Shown here piece by piece: positions 33,064-40,991 of a stretch of DNA of 64,000 nt. The stretch comes from Agarilytica sp045430305 (GTDB lineage Bacteria; Pseudomonadota; Gammaproteobacteria; Pseudomonadales; Cellvibrionaceae): positions 1 to 64,000 of the forward strand of contig JAILXW010000002.1 in the NCBI GenBank assembly GCA_045430305.1, written 5' to 3'. A model generated the notes under the pieces. That model was not told where the DNA came from, did not search any database, and worked only from the letters and a program-made list of their open reading frames with translations. The translations under genes were made by a program, and so were the position numbers. The first letter of the stretch is position 1; each line of letters starts with the position of its first letter.

Positions 33064-33687
33064 ATGAATCAAATTTTTGAACGTATTACACAAAATATTG
33101 CCGACCACGGCTATAGTGTTGTGGAAAATGCATTGCCGAAGGCGCTTGCACTCGCGCTGCAAAACGAATTTCAAACGCTCGACAAAAATAGTTTTAAAGC
33201 GGCCGGTATTGGTCGTGGTGAAGCCCATCAAAAAGGGCTAGATATTCGTTCAGACAAAATTCACTGGATTGATAAAGAAAGTGACGCCGGAGCATTGTGG
33301 CTTACTTGGGCAGAGGGCTTGCAGCAATATTTAAATCGCGCTTTGTATTTAGGGCTTTTTTCTTTTGAAAGTCACTTTGCTTCTTATGGCATAAACGATT
33401 TCTATAAAAAACACCTAGACGCCTTTAAAGGCCAGTCGAATCGAAAGCTCAGTTTGGTGACCTATTTAAATGACAGTTGGGAAAACAAAGACGCGGGTGA
33501 GCTCGTGATATTTGGTCGCGAGAATAAGGAAATTACGCGTGTGCTACCAAAGCTGGGTACGGTAGTAGTATTTTTGAGTGAAGACTTTCCTCACGAAGTA
33601 TTGCCCGCGAACAGGTCGCGGGCGAGTATTGCCGGTTGGTTTCGGGTCAATAACTCCGTTGGCGGTCAAATCGATCCGCCCCGTTAA
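33064..33687 (+). CDS. 2OG-Fe(II) oxygenase (prolyl 4-hydroxylase-like)
   Basis: 207 residues from ATG 33064; a longer start at 33013 would overlap rimO and adds no conserved sequence. The double-stranded beta-helix carries the iron ligands His and Asp in 'H-L-D-A-F' (about 120-123) and the distal His in 'F-P-H-E-V-L-P', followed by the 2-oxoglutarate-binding Arg in 'S-R-A-S-I-A-G-W-F'. A close match to bacterial P4H-like proteins that modify a Pro or other residue in a protein substrate. It directly follows rimO, so a ribosomal or translation-factor substrate is possible, but this is inference. Confidence 0.9.
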   Translation: MNQIFERITQNIADHGYSVVENALPKALALALQNEFQTLDKNSFKAAGIGRGEAHQKGLDIRSDKIHWIDKESDAGALWLTWAEGLQQYLNRALYLGLFSFESHFASYGINDFYKKHLDAFKGQSNRKLSLVTYLNDSWENKDAGELVIFGRENKEITRVLPKLGTVVVFLSEDFPHEVLPANRSRASIAGWFRVNNSVGGQIDPPR

Positions 33688-33725
33688 TGTCTTCAGCTCA
33701 TCTATTCGTAGTGCGCCTTACAATA

Positions 33726-34532
33726 TTACACTGCTGCTGTATCTTTCTTCTCTTCAGACACTTTTGGTTGTTCACCATCAAGTACCCTTACCAAATCGAC
33801 AAATTGTTGTGTGAGATTGTGTTTGGGGGCGAAAAATATGAGTGGCTTAGATACCTGGTGCGATTCACGCATTTTTACCGAACTGCAAAGTTTGATCGGA
33901 AGAACCGGGTAGCCAGCTTGATGAATGTCGTCGATTAATTGCTGTGGCAGTTTCGCACGCGCCTGAAACTGGTTGACGATTACGCCTTCAATCATGAGTT
34001 CTGGGTTGTGGTCTTCACAAATGTCGAAAATAGCGTCTGACACTTTATCAAGTGATTGGCGCGAAAAAGCATCGCAGTCAAAAGGAATCAGTACACGCTT
34101 GCAGCCGATAAGGGCCGACTTGGTAAAAAAGTTAAAGGCAGGTGGCGTGTCGATGTAGATCTCATCGTAATCTTGTTCTAGTTCTTGCAGTGCATCGCGC
34201 AATTTATAAATTTTATAGCGCGATTCTAACTTGTGCTCTATTTCGGGAAGTTTGGGGCTGGAGGGCAAAACATACAAATTTTCATGCGGTGTTTCATAAA
34301 CAAATTCAGTCGCTTTTTTCTGGGCGCCAAACATGCCGCCAGTTTGGTCTAGGTAGTCGACAATAGAATCTTCGACCTCGACATCACCTAACAAATAATG
34401 GCTGGCATTAAATTGTGGGTCAAGATCAACCACTACGGTGCGTTTGCCATTTTTTGCAGCGATCGCTGCGAGATTACATGTGATGCTGGTTTTGCCAACG
34501 CCACCTTTCTGATTGAACACGACACGAATCAT
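33726..34532 (-). CDS. Orphan ParA-family ATPase
   Basis: 268 residues from ATG 34532 (AGGGGAG 8 nt upstream decides this start over the two in-frame starts just before it). The deviant Walker A 'F-N-Q-K-G-G-V-G-K-T-S' is at residues 5-15 and Walker A' in 'V-V-D-L-D-P-Q-F-N-A'. This is a ParA/Soj-MinD-type ATPase that dimerises on nucleotide and binds DNA or membrane. There is no parB, parS-like repeat or plasmid gene nearby. A charged C-terminal tail (Lys/Glu-rich) follows. Similar stand-alone ParA proteins position cellular cargo such as chemoreceptor or pilus clusters; the cargo here is unknown. Convergent with the oxygenase gene. Confidence 0.9.
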   Translation of the reverse strand: MIRVVFNQKGGVGKTSITCNLAAIAAKNGKRTVVVDLDPQFNASHYLLGDVEVEDSIVDYLDQTGGMFGAQKKATEFVYETPHENLYVLPSSPKLPEIEHKLESRYKIYKLRDALQELEQDYDEIYIDTPPAFNFFTKSALIGCKRVLIPFDCDAFSRQSLDKVSDAIFDICEDHNPELMIEGVIVNQFQARAKLPQQLIDDIHQAGYPVLPIKLCSSVKMRESHQVSKPLIFFAPKHNLTQQFVDLVRVLDGEQPKVSEEKKDTAAV

Positions 34533-34771
34533 AATCATCACTCCCCTTATATTTTGATTATTACTGCATTTTCGAGATTGCCGTTTTGATAATACTTATT
34601 TTAGTGCAGAGGTTATTTATTTTAGGCCAGGTTGCATTCTAATTTGGTATTGTTTTGCGCCATAAAAAGGCGGGTTGAATTTTTCTGCCACTCTACGTTA
34701 GCTTGATGAGTTTTTCAGCCATTTTATTTCTATTTTTTATATGTTTTAGCGCTTGGGTGTACGGCTTTTAT

Positions 34772-35614
34772 TTATGGCGCGAAATTTATAGGGGGGTGGT
34801 GTTTTTGAATGATGTCTAAATAATATGGCCAGCGTTTTTGCCAGCAGCAGTGATGGTTGAATTTTTTTTCGATAATTATATTGGCGCCAGTGTCTTTGTT
34901 GCTGGCGGCTTCGAAAATTTCATGTGGAATAACCTCATCTTTTTCGCCAAAAATATGCCAGCGCGATATCTGTGAAGAAAGCGGGAATGCATCAATCGGG
35001 TTCAATGAAGTTTCTAAGGGTAAATAATGGTGGTGCTGCGTCCAGGCCTGGTGGTCAAGGTTTCCAGCAAGCGTAATGATACTTTCCACATCTTGGCGTC
35101 GCTTTGCGAGTAACACTGCCAGGGCGCCACCACCGCTGTGGCCAATCAACCAAAAATGTGTAACTCCAAAGCGTGTTTTTAATTGATCGAGTGCCTGATT
35201 CAAGCTTGCCACAACGTATTCCGAAAACCGCCCCGATGTCCACATTGAAGGCTCGCAGTAATTGGGAATGTTGGCATGCCCGTAGCAAGGTCGATTGAGG
35301 TAAACCGAAGGTGCGCTATCTTGCCGCATCAATTGTAAGGCTAATAGGTCACGAGAGTTTGGATTGCTAGCCGGTGTTGCTCCGTTTTCCCAGGGTCGAC
35401 CATCGCCTTCAAGGTATATATGAATGTGCGAGTTTGATGTTTCCAGTTTTCGATTGGCAAAGGCTTTTATTTCCACCCCGTTGGTCGTGATCGTTAATGC
35501 CCTGAATTTCGCTTTGTGAGCGAGAGCCGCCTGACGTTGGTAGGGCGAAGAGGTGCAGCTCGCTAACAAGAGCGCGAAAGCGAGGGATACATAAATACGG
35601 CTAGCTGTTTTCAA
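34772..35614 (-). CDS. Alpha/beta-hydrolase lipoprotein
   Basis: 280 residues. Lipoprotein signal with lipobox Leu-Ala-Ser-Cys (Cys20). The alpha/beta-hydrolase nucleophile elbow 'G-H-S-G-G-G' is near residue 160, preceded by 'I-Y-L-E-G-D-G-R-P-W' (the oxyanion-side loop). A catalytic Asp is likely in 'E-K-D-E-V-I-P' and a His in 'F-N-H-H-C-C-W'. The likely substrate is a carboxylic ester or lipid in the envelope, not identifiable from sequence. Monocistronic. Confidence 0.88.
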   Translation of the reverse strand: MKTASRIYVSLAFALLLASCTSSPYQRQAALAHKAKFRALTITTNGVEIKAFANRKLETSNSHIHIYLEGDGRPWENGATPASNPNSRDLLALQLMRQDSAPSVYLNRPCYGHANIPNYCEPSMWTSGRFSEYVVASLNQALDQLKTRFGVTHFWLIGHSGGGALAVLLAKRRQDVESIITLAGNLDHQAWTQHHHYLPLETSLNPIDAFPLSSQISRWHIFGEKDEVIPHEIFEAASNKDTGANIIIEKKFNHHCCWQKRWPYYLDIIQKHHPPINFAP

Positions 35615-35958
35615 GGCCGTTCACCAGGCAATAAAGTGGTAGGGGGCGTAAGCTTGGGGACGTGAGTGGCGAATTGTAACTGATATGCGCCACTCAAGAA
35701 CTGTTCTATTCTTCATGTAGTCTTGTAAATTTGCTCCGTAATCGCTGGAATTTACTGAATATTTTCTTATTATAAGGGTCTAACTTTGTTATTCTCGTGA
35801 AAACACGGGCCACTAAAGCCACCACGTGCAATCATGGCATTCCAAGTGCCCGGTATTGAACGTGCCTAACACATTGAAAAATAAAGAATTTATGGCGTAG
35901 CTTGCGCGGCCGAAACACTCGCAAGGCGGCATCGAAACGGCGCAGCAACGAGACTTGT
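35615..35958. other. Intergenic stretch without identifiable gene
   Basis: Divergent promoter region between the hydrolase lipoprotein and the MORN protein. An in-frame TTG at 35902 could extend the MORN protein by 19 Arg/Lys-rich residues but has no ribosome binding site. Confidence 0.4.
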
Positions 35959-38118
35959 ATGGCAATGGCTCCAACAGCAACAGAGAGAGGTGGATCAGAA
36001 GCACATATTACGGCTTCTTATTTAGATAAAGACCGTCTCTACCTGGTTTTTAATATTGCCTTGGATGCGGACCTGCCGCCCCTGCCTAATGATATGGCCG
36101 TCATTGTTCGTGACGAACGCTACAACGTTATTTCCCTCGATATTCAACTGCAGGAAGACCACTCTGTGGTGGCTTTGTTAATGGAAGCGCCGCTGGCAGA
36201 AGATGCCGCTTTTGTTCTGCAGTACCGCCCCAGCCAATGGCTTATGTGTGATGAAGCTACTGGCGATGCGATTGACGCATTTGATGAAGAAATCATTCCG
36301 CAGTCGGTCGACTTACTCGACCCTAGCTTGCGTCTGAAAAGTGATTTGGATTCTAAAGCGCCATCTTCTACCGCCCAAAGTGTCGCCTCTAAAGAGGTTG
36401 AAGCCACCATTACAAGCGCCAGTGAATACATTATTCAGCTGACATTTAATGCTGCGCTTGATAGCTCTGTGCCCCTTGAAATGACGGATTTTAGGGCGGA
36501 ACTAGAGGATCGCTGGTTAAAAATTACTAGCGCGAAATATATCAACTCTCATCGTCCCAATTGGCCAGAGATTCGCCTCGAGTTATCTGAGCCGATGGAG
36601 GTTCATGAGCGTGTACGGGTGGGGTATCGTTCTCCTAGTAATCGTTTGCGTACACTAGAAGCTGAAATAGTGGCATCGTTTGATGTAGAAACCCGAGTTG
36701 CAAGAACGCTCGGGCGCAATGTCAGCGATGACGAAGCAGCCCTTGAAACTGTGGCTGTTAGTAAAGCACCGCAACCGACGTCTCAAGATGACTCTCAAGC
36801 GGTAAACCAGCTCGAAGTATCAGCAGAAATTGCCAGCACGAACGAATCGGATATTGATATCGGGGCGCTTAGCGACGAGAACCTACCCGCGGCCGAAACT
36901 CATGACCCGATATTGGACGAGCTAGACCAAATTGCGGAAGCGATGGCGGAAAATCAAGACGATAACGACGAAGTTGTTGCAATCGAAAACGTGGATGATC
37001 TAGAGGTTCTGGAGCAGGGTGACATAGCGCCAAATGCGGCTGAGGAAAATCAAGAGCAAGGTGAAGAGAAAGCGGAGACCGCTGATGAGCAGGGAAATGT
37101 AGACTTAGTACTCGATACCGCAAACGACACTACTGTTACCGCAGCGATCAGTGACGAGATGCTGAGCGAGAGTGAAACACTAAGCTCCGGTCAGGCACAA
37201 GTGGAAGAAATATCTGAACATACAGAAGCGCTTGGTGACCATGATGACGCAAACGCAGAAGAAATTACGAATACGCAAAACCCAGAAAATACCGAAGGTT
37301 TAGACGCTAGCGCGAGTGAAGAAAACAATGAAAGTGACGCGAGTGTAGAATCCGCCAGTGGTAAGAGCCTCGGGGGTAAAAACCTTGCCGCCACACTTGG
37401 GCAATTAAATAGCGACGCGCAAGAAGATAAAAACTCAGCGCCCACGGTGACGCTAGTTAAAAAGACCCGTGCAGAAACTATTGCAGAAAAAGCGGCGCGT
37501 ATTCAAAAAGCGTTGGAATCTAAATCCGAAATCCCTGAACCCAAAACGCCTGAAAGTCTTACCGCGCGTTTAATCTACATAATACCCGCAGTGATTTTTG
37601 TTTGGCTGCTGATCGTGGTGTTCGTCTACGTTTCGAGCATTGTGTTCGATCTAGATTTTACATCGTCATCGCCAGAACCGGTTGTTGTGTTGCCGGCAGG
37701 CAAAATGCCCAAAGAGCAGTGCTCGGTTAAATCTGAAGATGGCAGCAGTTATCAAGGGGAATGCGTTAGTGGTAAGCGCGAAGGTTTCGGTACTTATATT
37801 TGGCCAACGGGTAATAGGTATGAAGGCCATTGGCTAGCAGGGAAGCGACACGGCAAAGGCAAATTGGTTTTTTCTAGTGGCGGGCAGTACCAAGGCGATT
37901 TTCGTGCGGGTATTGAAGAAGGCCGAGGCAAAATGGAATGGCCAAACGGAGCATTCTATGAGGGTGAATACCGCAATGGTAAATTCCACGGCAAAGGCGT
38001 ATATAAAAGTGCCAGTGGCAGCCGTTATGAGGGTGTATTTGACGGCGGTAATATGACTCAAAACGGGGTCTGTATCTTGGTGAGTGGCGAGCGCCGGCAA
38101 GGGCCTTGCAGCGGTTAA
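35959..38118 (+). CDS. Single-pass membrane protein with SwmB-like domains and C-terminal MORN repeats
   Basis: 719 residues from ATG 35959. Two related beta-rich N-terminal modules (about residues 10-100 and 140-235) each have a 'L-x-F-N-x-A-L-D-x-x-x-P' strand-turn like SwmB-type repeats. A very acidic, low-complexity linker follows (about 240-510, dominated by Glu, Asp, Ala, Asn). A transmembrane helix is at about 553-577. The C-terminus has five or six MORN repeats of about 23 residues ('Y-x-G-x-x-x-x-G-K-R-x-G-x-G' pattern, about 610-700). There is no N-terminal signal peptide, so the big acidic part is probably cytoplasmic and the MORN part periplasmic, where its four Cys could form disulfides. 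Function unknown. Confidence 0.8.
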   Translation: MAMAPTATERGGSEAHITASYLDKDRLYLVFNIALDADLPPLPNDMAVIVRDERYNVISLDIQLQEDHSVVALLMEAPLAEDAAFVLQYRPSQWLMCDEATGDAIDAFDEEIIPQSVDLLDPSLRLKSDLDSKAPSSTAQSVASKEVEATITSASEYIIQLTFNAALDSSVPLEMTDFRAELEDRWLKITSAKYINSHRPNWPEIRLELSEPMEVHERVRVGYRSPSNRLRTLEAEIVASFDVETRVARTLGRNVSDDEAALETVAVSKAPQPTSQDDSQAVNQLEVSAEIASTNESDIDIGALSDENLPAAETHDPILDELDQIAEAMAENQDDNDEVVAIENVDDLEVLEQGDIAPNAAEENQEQGEEKAETADEQGNVDLVLDTANDTTVTAAISDEMLSESETLSSGQAQVEEISEHTEALGDHDDANAEEITNTQNPENTEGLDASASEENNESDASVESASGKSLGGKNLAATLGQLNSDAQEDKNSAPTVTLVKKTRAETIAEKAARIQKALESKSEIPEPKTPESLTARLIYIIPAVIFVWLLIVVFVYVSSIVFDLDFTSSSPEPVVVLPAGKMPKEQCSVKSEDGSSYQGECVSGKREGFGTYIWPTGNRYEGHWLAGKRHGKGKLVFSSGGQYQGDFRAGIEEGRGKMEWPNGAFYEGEYRNGKFHGKGVYKSASGSRYEGVFDGGNMTQNGVCILVSGERRQGPCSG

Positions 38119-38198
38119 CACGCCTGCTGTGCTGAACAAGATAGAAGATAGCATCTACGTAAACATTTAGTTCATCCTCAAGCGAGCGAGGTCTTGTT

Positions 38199-38888
38199 AT
38201 GAGCGAATCATCCATTTCTTTTCCAAATGAAACTGCCCTATACCGCGAAGCGCGCGAGGCTTTGCTAGAAAAAGAAAAAGCCTTACGCGCACAAATAGAA
38301 GCGGTAAATGAAGCGCGGCGCGCATTGCCCTTGGGTGGGCGAATACCGGAAGATTATGAGTTTAGGCAAGTTAGCGACGATAGCGTAATTACGTTTTCAG
38401 AACTGTTTAGTGAAGGTAAAGACACGCTTGTACTTTATAGTTTTATGTTTGCGCCTGATGCTTCTCAACCCTGTGCTTCCTGCAACTCGCTTGCTGACAG
38501 TTTCGATGGTAATGCCCTTCACTTAGAAGATCGCGTGAATTTCTATATTGTGTCTAAAGCGCCGGTAATGAAAATGCGCGCTTGGGCAGAGTCTCGTGCT
38601 TGGCGAAACCTTAAAATTCTTTCTTCTTCTTTCAATTACTACAATCGTGATTATCGTGGTGAAAACGCTGAAGGTTTTCAAATGCCGATCATCAACGTGT
38701 TTGTAAAGCGAGATGGCGAGATCTATCACAGTTACGCCAGTGAATTATTGTTTAATACATTTGAGCTTGGTGAGCCACGCCATGTCGACATGCTATGGCC
38801 GTTGTGGAATGTGTTAGACCTTACGCCGCAAGGCCGTGGTAAAGACTGGCACCCTAAGTTGGAATATCCAGTACCACAAGAAAAGTAA
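38199..38888 (+). CDS. DUF899 family thioredoxin-like protein
   Basis: 229 residues; GAGG lies 7 nt before the ATG. The N-terminal 'L-E-K-E-K-A-L-R-A-Q-I-E-A-V-N-E-A-R-R-A-L-P' and central 'L-V-L-Y-S-F-M-F' and 'C-A-S-C-N-S-L-A-D-S-F-D-G' are the DUF899 pattern, with a Cys-x-x-Cys at the end of a thioredoxin-like strand. The late 'Y-Y-N-R-D-Y-R-G-E' and 'P-R-H-V-D-M-L-W-P-L-W-N-V-L-D-L-T-P' are conserved too. The CxxC suggests a thiol-redox role. Followed by a bidirectional terminator. Confidence 0.88.
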   Translation: MSESSISFPNETALYREAREALLEKEKALRAQIEAVNEARRALPLGGRIPEDYEFRQVSDDSVITFSELFSEGKDTLVLYSFMFAPDASQPCASCNSLADSFDGNALHLEDRVNFYIVSKAPVMKMRAWAESRAWRNLKILSSSFNYYNRDYRGENAEGFQMPIINVFVKRDGEIYHSYASELLFNTFELGEPRHVDMLWPLWNVLDLTPQGRGKDWHPKLEYPVPQEK

Positions 38889-38936
38889 CCCACATACCAT
38901 GCAGTATAAATGGTCGTATTCTCAATACGTGTATAC

Positions 38937-38966
38937 AAAAAACCCGTGATGAAATCACGGGTTTTT
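38937..38966. terminator. Bidirectional Rho-independent terminator
   Basis: AAAAAACCCGTGAT-GAA-ATCACGGGTTTTT: perfect stem with A-run on one side and T-run on the other, between the DUF899 gene and the convergent outer-membrane protein gene. Confidence 0.92.
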
Positions 38967-39043
38967 ATTGGGAAAGAATTTGGTGCTCAGGTTATTAAAT
39001 CAGAAGTTAAATAACTTATAAACCCAAACCTCAAAGCTACTTT

Positions 39044-39622
39044 TTAGAAACGATAATCCGCACCAAAGGTCACAACAGAAAACGTTTCTTCATCTGTATC
39101 GACGAGCTGGCGGTATTCAAGGTTTACCACCAGGTCATCACCAACAAACCAGCCTGCGCCGATGCCGTAGGAAGTACCTGATTCAGAAAAAGTTGTTTCC
39201 ACCACCGTTTCACCGCTGCCATCATCAGTCGTTGCTTCTGCGCTCGCTTCAAATGAGGTGTAGCCAATCAAAAAATACAGCTTTGCCTCTTTATTGAGAA
39301 TTTCAGGACGATAGTAGAAGGACTGATAAGAACTCACACTGTAGTCTACAGAGCCGTCGGTAATATCTTCTTCTTGGCTGGCAATACCATTGCCATAACG
39401 TAGGTCGAGCCCCAGCCAGTTGTTGTACTTGTAACCAGCCACAAGCTCTAAGCTTGGAATGTTCACTTCCTTATCGGAGTTGTTTTGCTCGGCATAGGTA
39501 TCGCTGCTAACAAGAGCTACGTTGCCACCAACAAAAAAGCCTTGCTCATGATCAGCGAAATTGAAATTACTTAATGTTGCTAGCGCGAATAGTGTAAAGA
39601 GCTTGGTCGTTGTTTTTATCAT
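39044..39622 (-). CDS. Outer-membrane beta-barrel protein
   Basis: 192 residues. Signal peptide cut near residue 23 (Phe-Ala). The mature protein is an eight-stranded barrel candidate: alternating aromatic/hydrophobic strands with polar turns and a C-terminal 'V-V-T-F-G-A-D-Y-R-F' ending in Phe, the outer-membrane insertion signal recognised by the BAM complex. It resembles OmpW/OmpX-like porin-family proteins ('Y-G-I-G-A-G-W-F-V-G-D-D-L-V-V-N-L-E-Y-R'). Ligand unknown. Convergent with the DUF899 gene through a shared terminator. Confidence 0.88.
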   Translation of the reverse strand: MIKTTTKLFTLFALATLSNFNFADHEQGFFVGGNVALVSSDTYAEQNNSDKEVNIPSLELVAGYKYNNWLGLDLRYGNGIASQEEDITDGSVDYSVSSYQSFYYRPEILNKEAKLYFLIGYTSFEASAEATTDDGSGETVVETTFSESGTSYGIGAGWFVGDDLVVNLEYRQLVDTDEETFSVVTFGADYRF

Positions 39623-40068
39623 TGTATTGGCCCCAATGTGTATGAGAACTCTCCCCTAAGTTCAAAGGTTTTTGCCTTCTTTAAATATGTGAGGGTAGCG
39701 GATATTAAACCATCACAATAGCGCAAATTTAAGAGCTAAGTGAGAAAAAACACTAGGGGATGCACAATAAAGATCTGGCGCCTGTAGAATTTGAAGTATT
39801 CAAGACGATCTCATTCAAATTGTCAGAGTGATCTCGGTTTAGGCAAGCGTCAACGACTTACCATTAAAGGCCTTTTATTTTATGAGAGTGTTATAAAGCT
39901 AGACTGTATTGCCTTTGTTACTTCCTGTTACAAAAAAATACGTTTTAGAAGGTTTGCTTATATCGTGTGTGAGGTGCGTTGATGTGCGAATTTAGCCTGG
40001 CTTAGCCACCGCAATGCGAGCTTGAAGGTTAGATTTCAAGCCGCACAGGCGGTTAAAGGCAGAGAGTC
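39623..40068. other. Intergenic stretch without identifiable gene
   Basis: Promoter region of the outer-membrane protein. I see no credible coding region on either strand; one 63-codon frame near 39790-39980 lacks a ribosome binding site and family features. Confidence 0.4.
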
Positions 40069-40335
40069 TTACTGTGCGTAGCCAATCAGTACAGATGGCT
40101 TGCCTTTATTGGCTGCAAGCGTTGTCTTAGCTGATTTGTATGCGCTGGTCATAAGGTTGAGTTCATGGAAACAAGCTTGTTTTTTCGCGAATGACGCTAC
40201 TGTGCACTGCTTGCGAAGTAAACGATATTCTTCGATATGTTGTTTTGCCTGCTCTTCAGTCATTGCATCAGCGAAAGAAAAAGCAGAAGCGAAAACCAAA
40301 GCTGGAATAGAAATATAACCTAATAATTTTGACAT
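40069..40335 (-). CDS. Small secreted protein of unknown function
   Basis: 88 residues from ATG 40335 (AAGGG 8 nt upstream; an extended in-frame start 17 codons earlier would bury the signal peptide and is rejected). Signal peptide with Lys4 and hydrophobic core, cut near Ala-Asp-Ala around residue 24. The mature part is helical, with two Cys about 13 residues apart ('K-Q-C-T-V-A-S-F' and 'Q-A-C-F-H-E-L'), possibly forming a helical-hairpin disulfide. No recognised domain. Monocistronic. Confidence 0.75.
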   Translation of the reverse strand: MSKLLGYISIPALVFASAFSFADAMTEEQAKQHIEEYRLLRKQCTVASFAKKQACFHELNLMTSAYKSAKTTLAANKGKPSVLIGYAQ

Positions 40336-40991
40336 TTGTTTGCCCTTAAACCGTGTTGTTGTTACCGACAGTGACAGTATATGCACTGAATGAAATTTCG
40401 CCTCGGCTGGGAAGGGCGAAAAACGATCATTTCCCGCGCATTTATTCGGTCACTCCCTCGGTATAGGCACTATATAGGCGTATGAAGTCGTAGTTGTGCC
40501 CATATATAGATATAGAGCGCCTTTAATTCCGCTTTTGATGACAGATTTCTGGTTGTGACGCCTCTTTTATTTTTGTGAAGATGGTCACGAAAAACCATGC
40601 AGTTTATTATCGTTTAGAGTGAATATGCGCCTATAAAAGCGGCTTTTTTTCAGAAAGGAAATTAAAACTTATAACTTTTAGAAAGGAATCGTGTAAGAAA
40701 ACAGATAAAAACGATATTTAGAAGTAATTCAAGGAAAAGTCGCAGAAATGGCTTGAAAGAGCGAGCTAAAACTATTAGCTAGTAAAAAGTGTTACCGTTT
40801 TGGTTATAAGGCCTGTTTCTATGCATCATTCTTAGCCTGAATGTCGTCTATCGGGCTTGTGTCGATAAAGCGTTATTTCCACTGGTCGCACGGGGGCAGG
40901 TTTGATCAAATCGCCAGCAATGTCGGCGCAAACAGCCTAAGCTATTAAAGGTAATTGTTCCGTTTTCTCCCCCTAACCTCACGGAGTTTTG
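40336..40991. other. Long gene-free stretch upstream of the hybrid kinase
   Basis: About 650 nt with no credible gene. It holds an inverted repeat TTTCGCC (40396-40402) / GGCGAAA (40415-40421) near the small secreted gene, and an AT-rich stretch around 40650-40790. The length suggests complex transcriptional control or an unrecognised small RNA, but no motif is clear enough to name. Confidence 0.35.

Noticed and set aside
35902..35958. TTG-initiated 19-residue extension of the MORN protein
   Set aside because: Basic, low-complexity and without Shine-Dalgarno; ATG 35959 is the better start.
39791..39982. 63-codon plus-strand frame in the outer-membrane protein upstream region
   Set aside because: No ribosome binding site, no domain, and it lies where the promoter of the barrel gene must be.
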